Assembly: GCF_020387415.1 (NCBI RefSeq)
Contig: NZ_JAGWCB010000012.1
Location: 124,001-188,000, forward strand
Direction: 5' to 3'
DNA length: 64,000 bases
Source: Ideonella benzenivorans
GTDB taxonomy: Bacteria > Pseudomonadota > Gammaproteobacteria > Burkholderiales > Burkholderiaceae_C
Below the pieces are notes generated by a model. It did not search any database. It was not told the DNA's origin and saw only the letters and a program-made list of their open reading frames with translations. A program made the position numbers and the translations under genes. Positions 17,382 to 27,317 of the stretch are shown here, in pieces. How positions within the stretch are numbered: position 1 is the first letter of the stretch; each line of letters opens with the position of its first letter.

Positions 17382-19252
17382 TGCGCCGGGCCGCGGGCTG
17401 GACGGCGGTGGGCCTGGTGACGCTGGGCCTGGCGATCGTGCTGGGCACCTTTGCCGCCGCCTACCACCACGGCTGGCAGCAGCTGCACGACCAGGCCCAG
17501 CGGCGCCTGGCCTTCCTGGCCAGCGACCTCACCACCACGCTGGAGAAGTACGAAAACCTGCCGATCGCGCTGGCCAGCCACTCGGAGCTGCCAGACCTGC
17601 TGCTGCATCCGGACGATGCGGCGCGGCGCGACACCGTGAACCGTCGCCTGGAGCGCCTGGCCCAGGCCACCCATGTGTTCGCGATCTACCTGATCGCCGC
17701 GGACGGCCAGACGCTGGCGGCCAGCAACTGGCGCACCCCCACCAGCTTTGTCGGCCAGAACTACGCCTTCCGGCCCTACTTCCGCGATGCGCTGGCCGGC
17801 GGCACCGGCCGCTTCTATGCCATCGGCGCCACCACCAAGGAGCCTGGCTACTTCCTGGCCCAGCCGGTGCGCGACGAGGACGGCCGCCCCTTCGGCGTGC
17901 TGGCGGTGAAGATCTCCTTCGACGACCTGGAGGCCAACTGGCAGCGCAGCGGCGAGCTGCTGATGCTGGCCGATGCGCGCGGGGTGGTGTTCCTGTCCAG
18001 CCGGCCGGAATGGCGCTTCCACACCCTGCGCCCGCTGGACGCCGGCACGCAGGCCCTGCTGCAGGCGACCCAGCAGTACGGCGTCCAGGCCCTGGCGCCG
18101 CTGCCACTGGACCGCCCCGACGAGGCCTTCGAAGGCCGCGCCACCCGCCTGGCCACCCAGGCGGAGAGCGGCCGCGCGCCGCACTGGCTGCGGGTGGCCG
18201 CCCAGCGGCGCACGCTGGGCCCGATGGACTGGACGCTGCTGTCCTTTGCCGAGACCGACGGCCTGCTGCAGGACGCCCGGGCCCAGGCCCTGGCCGCCGG
18301 TCTGGCCTATGCGGTGGTGGTGGTGGGCCTGCTCTACGCCCGGCTGCGCCGCCGGCGCGACGAAGAGCTGCGCCTGGTCCGGCGCGACCTGGAGCGCGCC
18401 AACGCCGAGCTGGACGCCCGCATCGACGAGCGCACCGCCCACCTGCGCGAGGCCAACGAGGAGCTGGCCCACAAGATCGTGCAGCTCGACCGCACCCAGA
18501 GCACGCTGCGCGCGGCACAGGACGAGCTGGTGCAAGCGGGCAAGCTGGCGGTGCTGGGGCAGATGGCCGCCAGCATCACCCATGAGATCAACCAGCCGCT
18601 GGCGGCGCTGCGGGCCCTGAACGACAACGCCGGCATGCTGCTGGCGCGCGGCGACCTGGCGGCGGTGCAGGCCAACATCGGCCGCATCGGCGGGCTGACG
18701 CTGCGCATTGCCGAGATCGTCGGCCGACTCAAGGGCTTCGCCCGCAAGGACGAGCTGCAACCCATGCCCGTGGCCGTGGCACCGGCCGTCGAAGCCGCCT
18801 GCGCCCTGGTGGCCGCCGACGCCCAGCGGGCCGGCATGACCCTGGACGTCGCCCCCATCGCGCCCGAGCTGGCCATGCTCGGCCAGACCGTGCGCATCGA
18901 ACAGGTGCTGGTGAACCTGCTGCGCAACGCACTGGACGCCAACCGCGACCATGGTGGCCACCACGTGTGGATCAGCGCCCGGCACGAGGGCGACCGGGTC
19001 CGGCTCGCGGTGGCCGACGAGGGCCCGGGCCTGAGCCCGGCCGCCCGCCAGCGCCTGTTCGAGCCCTTCTTCACCACCAAGTCCGCGGGCCAGGGCCTGG
19101 GCCTGGGCCTGGCCATCTCGGCCTCCATCGCCAATGCGCTGGGCGGCAGCATCGACTTCCAGGACCGCCCGGGCGGTGGCACCGTGGCGACCCTGACGCT
19201 GCCGGCCGCCGTGCTGGCCGCCCCCGTGCAGGCCCTGTCCACCATCGGCTGA
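17381..19252 (+). CDS. DctB-type sensor histidine kinase
   Basis: The 623-residue membrane kinase has TM1 at about 8-28 and a long periplasmic Cache-type sensor, with FVGQNYAFRPYFRDAL and FYAIGATTKEPGYFLAQPV typical of DctB. TM2 lies near 307-322, then a coiled coil, HisKA with H401 in SITHEINQPLAALRAL, and a HATPase domain ending GLGLAISASIANALGG. C4-dicarboxylate sensors of this type phosphorylate a sigma-54 activator. Its gene follows the transporter directly, so the kinase probably senses the TRAP substrate and switches on the transporter. The ATG at 17381 overlaps the DUF1850 stop. Confidence 0.92.
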   Translation: MRRAAGWTAVGLVTLGLAIVLGTFAAAYHHGWQQLHDQAQRRLAFLASDLTTTLEKYENLPIALASHSELPDLLLHPDDAARRDTVNRRLERLAQATHVFAIYLIAADGQTLAASNWRTPTSFVGQNYAFRPYFRDALAGGTGRFYAIGATTKEPGYFLAQPVRDEDGRPFGVLAVKISFDDLEANWQRSGELLMLADARGVVFLSSRPEWRFHTLRPLDAGTQALLQATQQYGVQALAPLPLDRPDEAFEGRATRLATQAESGRAPHWLRVAAQRRTLGPMDWTLLSFAETDGLLQDARAQALAAGLAYAVVVVGLLYARLRRRRDEELRLVRRDLERANAELDARIDERTAHLREANEELAHKIVQLDRTQSTLRAAQDELVQAGKLAVLGQMAASITHEINQPLAALRALNDNAGMLLARGDLAAVQANIGRIGGLTLRIAEIVGRLKGFARKDELQPMPVAVAPAVEAACALVAADAQRAGMTLDVAPIAPELAMLGQTVRIEQVLVNLLRNALDANRDHGGHHVWISARHEGDRVRLAVADEGPGLSPAARQRLFEPFFTTKSAGQGLGLGLAISASIANALGGSIDFQDRPGGGTVATLTLPAAVLAAPVQALSTIG

Positions 19253-19290
19253 GACTGAGCGATGATGCCGGCCTCCGCCCTGCCCACCCC

Positions 19291-20650
<1,360 letters not shown>

Positions 20651-20658
<8 letters not shown>

Positions 20659-21151
20659 GCGCGGCCAGCAGGCAGACGGCGCGGGTCTCGATCGCCCGCC
20701 CCTCGCCCACCGGGCCCATCTTCTCCGCCGTCTTGGCCTTGACGTTGACCCGCTCGGGCTCGATGCCCAGGGCCTCGGCGATGCGCGCCACCATGGCCGG
20801 CACATGCGGCGCCATCTTGGGCGCCTGAGCGACGATGGTGCAGTCGACGTTGACCACCTGCCAGCCAGCCGCGCGCACCCGGCGCATGGCCTCGCTCAGC
20901 AACCGGTGCGAATCAGCGCCTTTGAACTCGGCGGCGGTGTCTGGAAAGTGGCGGCCGATGTCACCCAGGCCGGCCCCGCCCAGCACCGCGTCGGTGATGG
21001 CGTGCAGCAGCGCATCGGCGTCCGAATGGCCCAGCAGGCCATGGCTGTGCGGGATGGTGATGCCCCCCAGCACCAGCGGCCGGCCCACCACCAGAGCATG
21101 GGTGTCCCAGCCCTCCCCGACCCGCAGCGCGGGCAAGCTCGTCGTGCTCAT
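20651..21151 (-). CDS. ispF: 2-C-methyl-D-erythritol 2,4-cyclodiphosphate synthase
   Basis: The 166-residue enzyme carries the metal ligands D16-T-H18 and the [14 protein letters not shown] signature at 42-55, plus the C-terminal [17 protein letters not shown] motif. It cyclises CDP-ME 2-phosphate in the MEP isoprenoid pathway in the cytosol. Its start overlaps the upstream ispD stop by 4 bases, so they are coupled. The 3' end overlaps the convergent dctD-like gene by 8 bases. Confidence 0.96.
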
Positions 21152-22254
21152 TCGGCCACCTCCATGCGCTGGGCGATGCGCCAGAGCACCCCGCTGGGGT
21201 CGGTCAGTGTCATGTCCAGCAGGCCCCAGGGCTGCTGCCGCGGCGCCTCGGCGCGCACGCCGTGTTCAGCGAACTGGTCCAGCACGCCTTCGCGCTCCAG
21301 CCGGGTCCAGAAGGCTGGCAGATCGTCCAAGGTCAGGTGCATCCTGGCGTTGGCCGCCTGGGCCGGCTCGAAGGCGTCCTGCAGCAGAAAGGCCGTCTGC
21401 CCGAGACGGTAGCCGGCCAGGCCGCCCTGCGCAAACTCACGGGTGAAGCCCAGCGCCTCGTAGAAGCGCTGCGACAGCGCGAAGTCGCGGGCCGGCACAT
21501 AGGCCCGCAGCTCGGCGCCGCGCTGGGCAGTGCTGAGCAGGCGCTCGGCCAGCGCGAAATCGCCCGGCCAGGTCACCTTGAAGTTCTCGTAGTCGCCGCG
21601 CACCAGCTTCGGGCTGTGGCCCAGGGCTTCGATGGCGCTGGCCTCGTCCGTCACCTGCTCGCCGGCAAAGGCCAGCGCCGGCGCCAGCAGGCCCAGGCGG
21701 AACATCTGCGGCGTCTGCGCGGCCCACTTGCCGTTGCGTGCCACCGTGGCGGCCACGCGGCCGCTGTGGCCGTCCATGCCCTCAGCCTTGAGCGTGTCGG
21801 CCACGGGCAGCGCCAGCAGGCCCCCCACCTCGTCGTCCTGGCAGGCGTCGATCAGCCGGTCCACCCAGGCCGGGCGCAGCAGGCAGCGGGCGGCGTCGTG
21901 CACCAGCACCCAGTCCTGCGGCTGGGCGCCGCGGGCACGCAGCTCGTTCAGGCCATTGGCGACGGTCTCGGCGCGGGTCGCGCCGCCCACCTTGGCCAGC
22001 CAGAGGCGGCCGTCGGCGGCGTCCACCAGGCCCGGCAGGTCTTCCTCGAACTGGGTGTCGTCCTCGGCCAGCACCACCAGGATGCCGGCCAGGCGCTCCA
22101 CGCGAGCGAGTGCGGCCAGGGTGTGGGCCACCAGCGGCTGGCCCGCCACCGGCTCGTATTGCTTGGGTTGGAAGCTGCCCGCGCGGCTGCCAGTGCCCGC
22201 ACAGGGCACGATCGCGAAGCAGCGGGGCTCGGCCCCGACGGTGTAGGTGGTCAT
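21148..22254 (-). CDS. ispD: IspD fused to a C-terminal VOC/glyoxalase-fold domain
   Basis: The frame encodes 368 residues, well over the roughly 230 of ordinary IspD. Residues 1-243 are a complete cytidylyltransferase: [10 protein letters not shown] at 17-26, KQYEPV at 31-36, VHDAARCLL at 118-126, TPQMF at 181-185, TDE at 202-204 and [14 protein letters not shown] at 224-237. Residues 248-363 look like a VOC protein ([20 protein letters not shown], later [11 protein letters not shown]). No stop and no methionine separate the two parts, so a single fused product is expected. IspD makes CDP-methylerythritol in the MEP pathway; the added domain's role is unknown. The stop overlaps the ispF start. 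Confidence 0.9.
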   Translation of the reverse strand: MTTYTVGAEPRCFAIVPCAGTGSRAGSFQPKQYEPVAGQPLVAHTLAALARVERLAGILVVLAEDDTQFEEDLPGLVDAADGRLWLAKVGGATRAETVANGLNELRARGAQPQDWVLVHDAARCLLRPAWVDRLIDACQDDEVGGLLALPVADTLKAEGMDGHSGRVAATVARNGKWAAQTPQMFRLGLLAPALAFAGEQVTDEASAIEALGHSPKLVRGDYENFKVTWPGDFALAERLLSTAQRGAELRAYVPARDFALSQRFYEALGFTREFAQGGLAGYRLGQTAFLLQDAFEPAQAANARMHLTLDDLPAFWTRLEREGVLDQFAEHGVRAEAPRQQPWGLLDMTLTDPSGVLWRIAQRMEVAE

Positions 22255-22348
22255 CGCCCGGATTCTAGAATTGCAGGGTCCAACGCCCCCGAGCCGTGCT
22301 CCGGGGCGTGTTGTCGTTTTCAGCGTGCCCGCGCGCACGCCCTGCCCC

Positions 22349-25300
22349 ATGCAACTGCCCCACATCGCTCCCGGCAAACGTTTCACCCTGCCCCGCCCCA
22401 CCGGTTCGGGCGACGCCCTGCTGCTGGCCCGCTTCGCCCAGGCCCGCGTGGCCGAGGAGCGGGTGCTGGGCATCGTCACCGCCGAGCCAGGCGACGCCCA
22501 GCGGCTGGCCGAGGAGCTGGCCTTTTTCGCCCCGGGGCTGCGGGTGGCCGTGTTCCCGGACTGGGAGACGCTGCCCTATGACACCTTCAGCCCGCACCAG
22601 GACCTGATCTCCGAGCGCCTGGCCACGCTCTGGCGCATCCACTGCGGCACGGTGGACGTGGTGCTGCTGCCGGCCACCACGGCCCTGACCCGACTGGCCC
22701 CGCCCTCCTTTCTGGCCGGCACCACCTTCCAGTTCAAGCAGAAGACCAAACTGGACGAGGCGGCGCTCAAGGGCCAGCTCACGCTGGCGGGCTACAGCCA
22801 TGTCAGCCAGGTGGTGTCGCCCGGCGAGTACGCCGTGCGCGGCGGCCTGATCGACCTCTACCCCATGGGCTCGCACGTGCCTTACCGGGTGGATCTGTTC
22901 GACAACGAGATCGACTCGATCCGCACCTTCGACCCCGACAGCCAGCGCAGCCTCTACCCGGTGCCCGAGGTGCAGCTGCTGCCCGGGCGCGAGTTCCCGA
23001 TGGACGAGACGGCCCGGCAGCGCTTCCGCGAGCGCTGGCGCGAGAAGCTCGAAGGCGACCCGACCAAGAGCCGCATCTACAAGGACATCGCCCAGGGCAT
23101 TGCCACCGCCGGTATCGAGTACTACCTGCCGCTGTTCTTCGACGAGACGGCGACGATCTTCGACTACCTGGGCGCGCAGGCCAGCCTGGTGCTGCACGGC
23201 GAGGTGGACGAGGCGCTGCAGCGTTTCTGGACCGACACCCGCGAGCGCCACCGCTTCCTGCAGCACGACCCAGAGCGGCCCATCCTGCCGCCCGAGGCGC
23301 TTTTCATGAAGGTGGAGGAGTTTTTCGCCGCCACCAATGCCCACGCGACGCTGGCCGTGCGCGGCAGCGAGGCCGTGGACTGGGCCCGCCCGCTGCCGGA
23401 CCTGAGCGTCAACCGCGGCGCCACCGAGCCGCTGGCCGCGCTGGAGAAGCACCTGGACAGCACACCCCACCGGGTGCTGCTGATGGGCGAGAGCGAAGGC
23501 CGGCGCGAAAGCCTGCTGGAGTTGCTGCGCGACCACAGGATCCAGGTGCCCACGGTCGAGACCCTGGCCGACTTCCTGGCCGGCGACGAGAAGGTGGCGA
23601 TCACCGCCGCCCCGCTGACCACCGGCTTCTTCTGGCACGAGCCCGAGGCCCAGGTCGCGGTGCAGTTCGTGACCGAGAGCGAGCTCTTCACCGGCGCCAC
23701 CGGCACCCGCCGCCGGCGCAAGCAGGAGCAGACCAGCAACGTCGACGCGCTGATCAAGGACCTCTCCGAGCTGAAGCTGGGGGATCCGGTGGTGCACTCG
23801 GCGCACGGCATCGGCCGCTACCGCGGGCTGATCAAGATCGACACCGGGCTGGAGGGCCCCAGCGAGTTCCTGCACCTGGAATACGCCGACGACGCCACGC
23901 TCTATGTGCCGGTCAGCCAGCTGCACCTGATCAGCCGCTACACCGGCGTCAGCCCCGAAGAGGCCCCGCTGCACAAGCTGGGCAGCAACCAATGGGACAA
24001 GGCCCGCCGCAAGGCTGCCGAGCAGGTGCGCGACACTGCGGCCGAGCTGCTCCACATCTACGCCATGCGCGCCGCGCGCGAGGGCATGGCGCACCGCTTC
24101 TCGCCGCACGACTACGAGGCCTTCGCCGCCAGCTTCGGCTTCGAGGAGACGCCCGACCAGCAGGCCGCGATCCACGCGGTGATCCAGGACATGATCAGCC
24201 CGCGGCCGATGGACCGGCTGGTCTGCGGCGACGTGGGCTTCGGCAAGACCGAGGTGGCCTTGCGCGCGGCCTTCGTCGCGGTGCACGCGGGCAAGCAGGT
24301 GGCCTTCCTGGCACCCACCACGCTGCTGGCCGAGCAGCACTACCAAACCATCGTCGACCGCTTCGGCAAGTGGCCGGTCAAGGTGGCCGAGCTCTCGCGC
24401 TTTCGCAGCGCCAAGGAGGTCAAGGTCGCGTTGGACGGCATGGCCGACGGCAGCATCGACATCGTCGTGGGCACGCACAAGCTGCTGTCCAAGGACGTGC
24501 AGTTCAAGCGCCTGGGCCTCTTGATCATCGACGAGGAACACCGTTTCGGCGTGCGCCACAAGGAGGCCATGAAGGCCTTGCGCGCCGAGGTGGACGTGCT
24601 GACGCTGACCGCCACCCCCATCCCCCGCACCCTGGGCATGGCGCTGGAAGGCCTGCGCGACCTGTCGGTCATCGCCACCGCGCCGCAGCGCCGCCTGGCC
24701 ATCAAGACCTTCGTGCGCAACGAGGGCAAGAGCGTGATCCGCGAGGCGGTGCTGCGCGAGTTGAAGCGCGGCGGCCAGGTCTACTTCCTGCACAACGAGG
24801 TGGAGACCATCGAGAACCGCCGCCAGGCGCTGCAGGAACTGATCCCCGAGGCCCGCATCGGCGTGGCCCACGGCCAGATGCCCGAGCGCGAGCTGGAACG
24901 GGTGATGCGCGAGTTCACCACCCAGCGCTTCAACGTGCTGCTGTGCTCGACCATCATCGAGACCGGCATCGACGTGCCCAGCGCCAACACCATCATCATC
25001 GCCCGGGCCGACAAGTTCGGCCTGGCCCAGCTGCACCAGCTGCGCGGGCGTGTGGGCCGCAGCCACCACCAGGCCTACGCCTACCTGCTGGTGCCCGATG
25101 TGGAGGGCCTGACCAAGCAGGCCAGCCAGCGCCTGACCGCCATCCAGGAGATGGAGGAACTGGGCTCGGGCTTCTACCTGGCCATGCACGACCTGGAGAT
25201 CCGCGGCGCCGGCGAGGTGCTGGGCGACAACCAGAGCGGCAACATGATGGAGGTGGGCTTCCAGCTCTACAACGAGATGCTCAACGAAGCGGTGCGCGCG

Positions 25301-25813
25301 CTGAAGAACGGCGAAGAGCCCGACCTGCTGAGCCCGCACAGCGCCGTGTTCGGCGCCGCCACCGAGATCAACCTGCACACCCCGGCCCTGCTGCCGGACG
25401 CCTACTGCGGCGACGTGCACACCCGGCTGAACTTCTACAAGCGCCTGGCCACGGCCGACAAGGCCGAACAGCTGGACCGCCTGCTGGAAGAGGTCACCGA
25501 CCGCTTCGGCAAGCTGCCCCCCCAAGGCCAGGCCTTGTTCGACACCCACCGTCTGCGCATCCAGGCCAAGCCCTATGGCGTGGTGAAGATCGACGCCAAC
25601 CCCAAGCTGATGAACGTGACCTTCCGGCCCAACCCGCCGGTGGACGCGCTGCGCATCATCGAGCTGGTGCAGAAGAACCGCGCGGTCAAGCTGGTGGGCA
25701 ACGAGAAGCTGCGCATCGACCGCGAGATCGCCGACCCGCGCGAGCGCGCCAGCTACCTGCGCGACCTGCTGCGCTCGCTGGGCCAGCCGGTGGCGGCGAC
25801 TCGGGGACAATAA
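22349..25813 (+). CDS. mfd: Transcription-repair coupling factor
   Basis: The 1154-residue protein has the normal Mfd length. The UvrB-homology part is N-terminal, and the RNA-polymerase-interacting domain contains GDPVVHSAHGIGRYRGL. The SF2 translocase has GDVGFGKTEVA (Walker A), the DEEHRFG box and GRVGRS (motif VI), and the TRCF C-terminal domain ends the protein. It removes stalled RNA polymerase at lesions and recruits UvrA. I chose the ATG at 22349; the frame is open upstream but this fits the family start. An ACGCCCC/GGGGCGT hairpin (22283-22309) lies in the 94-base gap shared with divergent ispD. serB follows 4 bases after the stop. Confidence 0.96.
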   Translation: MQLPHIAPGKRFTLPRPTGSGDALLLARFAQARVAEERVLGIVTAEPGDAQRLAEELAFFAPGLRVAVFPDWETLPYDTFSPHQDLISERLATLWRIHCGTVDVVLLPATTALTRLAPPSFLAGTTFQFKQKTKLDEAALKGQLTLAGYSHVSQVVSPGEYAVRGGLIDLYPMGSHVPYRVDLFDNEIDSIRTFDPDSQRSLYPVPEVQLLPGREFPMDETARQRFRERWREKLEGDPTKSRIYKDIAQGIATAGIEYYLPLFFDETATIFDYLGAQASLVLHGEVDEALQRFWTDTRERHRFLQHDPERPILPPEALFMKVEEFFAATNAHATLAVRGSEAVDWARPLPDLSVNRGATEPLAALEKHLDSTPHRVLLMGESEGRRESLLELLRDHRIQVPTVETLADFLAGDEKVAITAAPLTTGFFWHEPEAQVAVQFVTESELFTGATGTRRRRKQEQTSNVDALIKDLSELKLGDPVVHSAHGIGRYRGLIKIDTGLEGPSEFLHLEYADDATLYVPVSQLHLISRYTGVSPEEAPLHKLGSNQWDKARRKAAEQVRDTAAELLHIYAMRAAREGMAHRFSPHDYEAFAASFGFEETPDQQAAIHAVIQDMISPRPMDRLVCGDVGFGKTEVALRAAFVAVHAGKQVAFLAPTTLLAEQHYQTIVDRFGKWPVKVAELSRFRSAKEVKVALDGMADGSIDIVVGTHKLLSKDVQFKRLGLLIIDEEHRFGVRHKEAMKALRAEVDVLTLTATPIPRTLGMALEGLRDLSVIATAPQRRLAIKTFVRNEGKSVIREAVLRELKRGGQVYFLHNEVETIENRRQALQELIPEARIGVAHGQMPERELERVMREFTTQRFNVLLCSTIIETGIDVPSANTIIIARADKFGLAQLHQLRGRVGRSHHQAYAYLLVPDVEGLTKQASQRLTAIQEMEELGSGFYLAMHDLEIRGAGEVLGDNQSGNMMEVGFQLYNEMLNEAVRALKNGEEPDLLSPHSAVFGAATEINLHTPALLPDAYCGDVHTRLNFYKRLATADKAEQLDRLLEEVTDRFGKLPPQGQALFDTHRLRIQAKPYGVVKIDANPKLMNVTFRPNPPVDALRIIELVQKNRAVKLVGNEKLRIDREIADPRERASYLRDLLRSLGQPVAATRGQ

Positions 25814-25817
25814 GCCC

Positions 25818-26528
25818 ATGAGCCGCACCGAACACACGCCCGGCCTGAGGGTCCAGGGCATCACCCCGCCGCTGCGCTGGGCGGACTACCGTCTGGCCGC
25901 CTTCGACATGGACTCCACGCTGATCAACCTCGAATGCGTGGACGAGATCGCCTCGGCCGTGGGCAAGAAGGCCGAGGTGGCCGCCATCACCGAGGCGGCG
26001 ATGCGCGGCGAGATCGCCGACTACAAGGAAAGCCTGCGCCAGCGGGTGGCCCTGCTCAAGGGCGTGCCGGTGTCGGCCATGCAGGCCATCTACGACGAGC
26101 GGCTGCAGCTCAACCCGGGCGTGGCCACCTTCGTGGCGGCCTGCCAGGCGGCCGGCCTGAAGACGCTGCTGGTTTCAGGTGGCTTCACCTTCTTCACCGA
26201 CCGGGTGAAGGACCGGCTGAAGCTGGACTTCTCGCGCTCCAACGTGCTGGACGTTCAGGACGGCCTGCTGACCGGCCGCATGGTCGACCAGCCCTGGGGC
26301 GACATCGTGGATGGCGAAGAGAAACGCCGCGCGCTGCTGCAGACCTGTGAACAGCTGGGCATCGCCCCCGCCCAGGCCATCGCCGTGGGGGACGGCGCCA
26401 ATGACCTGCCGATGATGGGCGTGGCCGGCCTGTCGGTGGCCTTCCACGCCAAGCCCGCGGTGCGGGCCCAGGCCAAGGTGTCGATCGAACAGGGCGGCAT
26501 GGACCGCCTGCTTGAACTGCTGCGCTGA
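25818..26528 (+). CDS. serB: Phosphoserine phosphatase
   Basis: The 236-residue HAD phosphatase has the nucleophile motif AFDMDSTL (D30, D32). The family's substrate-recognition stretch ECVDEIASAVGKKAEVAAITEAAM is present in consecutive segments, and motif III/IV reads GDGANDLPM. It makes L-serine from phosphoserine. There is no N-terminal ACT domain. The start is 4 bases after mfd, so cotranscription is likely. Confidence 0.95.
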   Translation: MSRTEHTPGLRVQGITPPLRWADYRLAAFDMDSTLINLECVDEIASAVGKKAEVAAITEAAMRGEIADYKESLRQRVALLKGVPVSAMQAIYDERLQLNPGVATFVAACQAAGLKTLLVSGGFTFFTDRVKDRLKLDFSRSNVLDVQDGLLTGRMVDQPWGDIVDGEEKRRALLQTCEQLGIAPAQAIAVGDGANDLPMMGVAGLSVAFHAKPAVRAQAKVSIEQGGMDRLLELLR

Positions 26529-26590
26529 GGCCGACAGCGCGCGGTCTCGCGCGGCTTTCCTCCGGTATTTCCCGGCTTAACCCCGGGGCG

Positions 26591-26610
26591 CCAGCGGCCG
26601 ATATCGCTGG
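26591..26610 (+). promoter_or_regulatory. Leader hairpin abutting a start codon
   Basis: CCAGCG (26591-26596) pairs with CGCTGG (26605-26610), ending one base before the ATG at 26612. It would cover the ribosome-binding region, where no clear Shine-Dalgarno is visible, and so may limit translation of the receiver-like gene. Confidence 0.35.
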
Positions 26611-26611
26611 C

Positions 26612-27307
26612 ATGAGCCACATCCTGATCGTCGACCCCGTCGCCGCCCGCAGCCGGGTGGTGCTGGAACTGCTGGCCACCGTGGGCTGGAAGCCCGAGGC
26701 CGTGCGCACTCCCTGGGAAGCCCTGGAGGTGCTGCGACGGACGCCGGTGCGGCTGATGCTGGTCAGCGGTGGCGTGCATGGCAGCGCCGGGCTGGCCCTG
26801 GGCTACCTGATGCGCACCTGCACGGCCTGGCAGCACATTCCCATGCTGCAGCTGGGCGGTGACGACACCGAGACGGAATGGCGCGAAGCCCGCCGGGCCG
26901 GCCTGAACCTGTGCATCGGCTACGAAGCCGGCTTCGAGGATCTGCTGCTGCAGGTGGCCCTGGCCACGGGCAACGGCGAGGTCACCCGGGCCGTGATCGA
27001 GAGCTGCCCGCCGGCGGCCTTCGACGATGCGCTGACCCAGGCCTGGCAGGCGCAGATCGACCTGCTGCACCACCCGCACCTGATGCCCGGCAGCCTGCAT
27101 GCAGCCCGCGAGATGCTGGAGCGGCTGCTGAGCGTGCGCCACGACGAAGCGGCCATCGAAGCCGCCCTGACCCTGACCCGGGTTCCCAAGGGAGGCCCGG
27201 CCCTACGCCGCTGGGCCGACCAGCACCTGCCCTGCCCGCCCAAGGTGATGGACCCGGACTTCGAGCGGCTCATGAGCCGCTGCCTGGGCCCGGTGGCGGT
27301 GGTCTGA
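26612..27307 (+). CDS. Receiver-like protein without phosphorylation site
   Basis: The 231-residue protein begins MSHILIVDPVAARSRVVLEL, which resembles the first strand and helix of a response-regulator receiver. The acidic pair is reduced to D8, and the phosphoacceptor position at the end of strand 3 reads LMLVSGG with serine near 52 instead of Asp. No DNA-binding or enzyme motif is visible in the remaining 110 residues, which are helical in character. It may be a pseudo-receiver protein used for protein contact. It follows serB by 83 bases and converges on hrpA with a 10-base gap. I do not recognise the family; function unknown. Confidence 0.7.
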   Translation: MSHILIVDPVAARSRVVLELLATVGWKPEAVRTPWEALEVLRRTPVRLMLVSGGVHGSAGLALGYLMRTCTAWQHIPMLQLGGDDTETEWREARRAGLNLCIGYEAGFEDLLLQVALATGNGEVTRAVIESCPPAAFDDALTQAWQAQIDLLHHPHLMPGSLHAAREMLERLLSVRHDEAAIEAALTLTRVPKGGPALRRWADQHLPCPPKVMDPDFERLMSRCLGPVAVV

Positions 27308-27317
27308 GCCGCCAGGC

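Noticed and set aside
22265-25864. A 1199-codon open frame on the minus strand opposite mfd
   Set aside because: It is the antisense shadow of mfd in high-GC sequence, is His/Gln/Val-rich without motifs, and mfd is certain.
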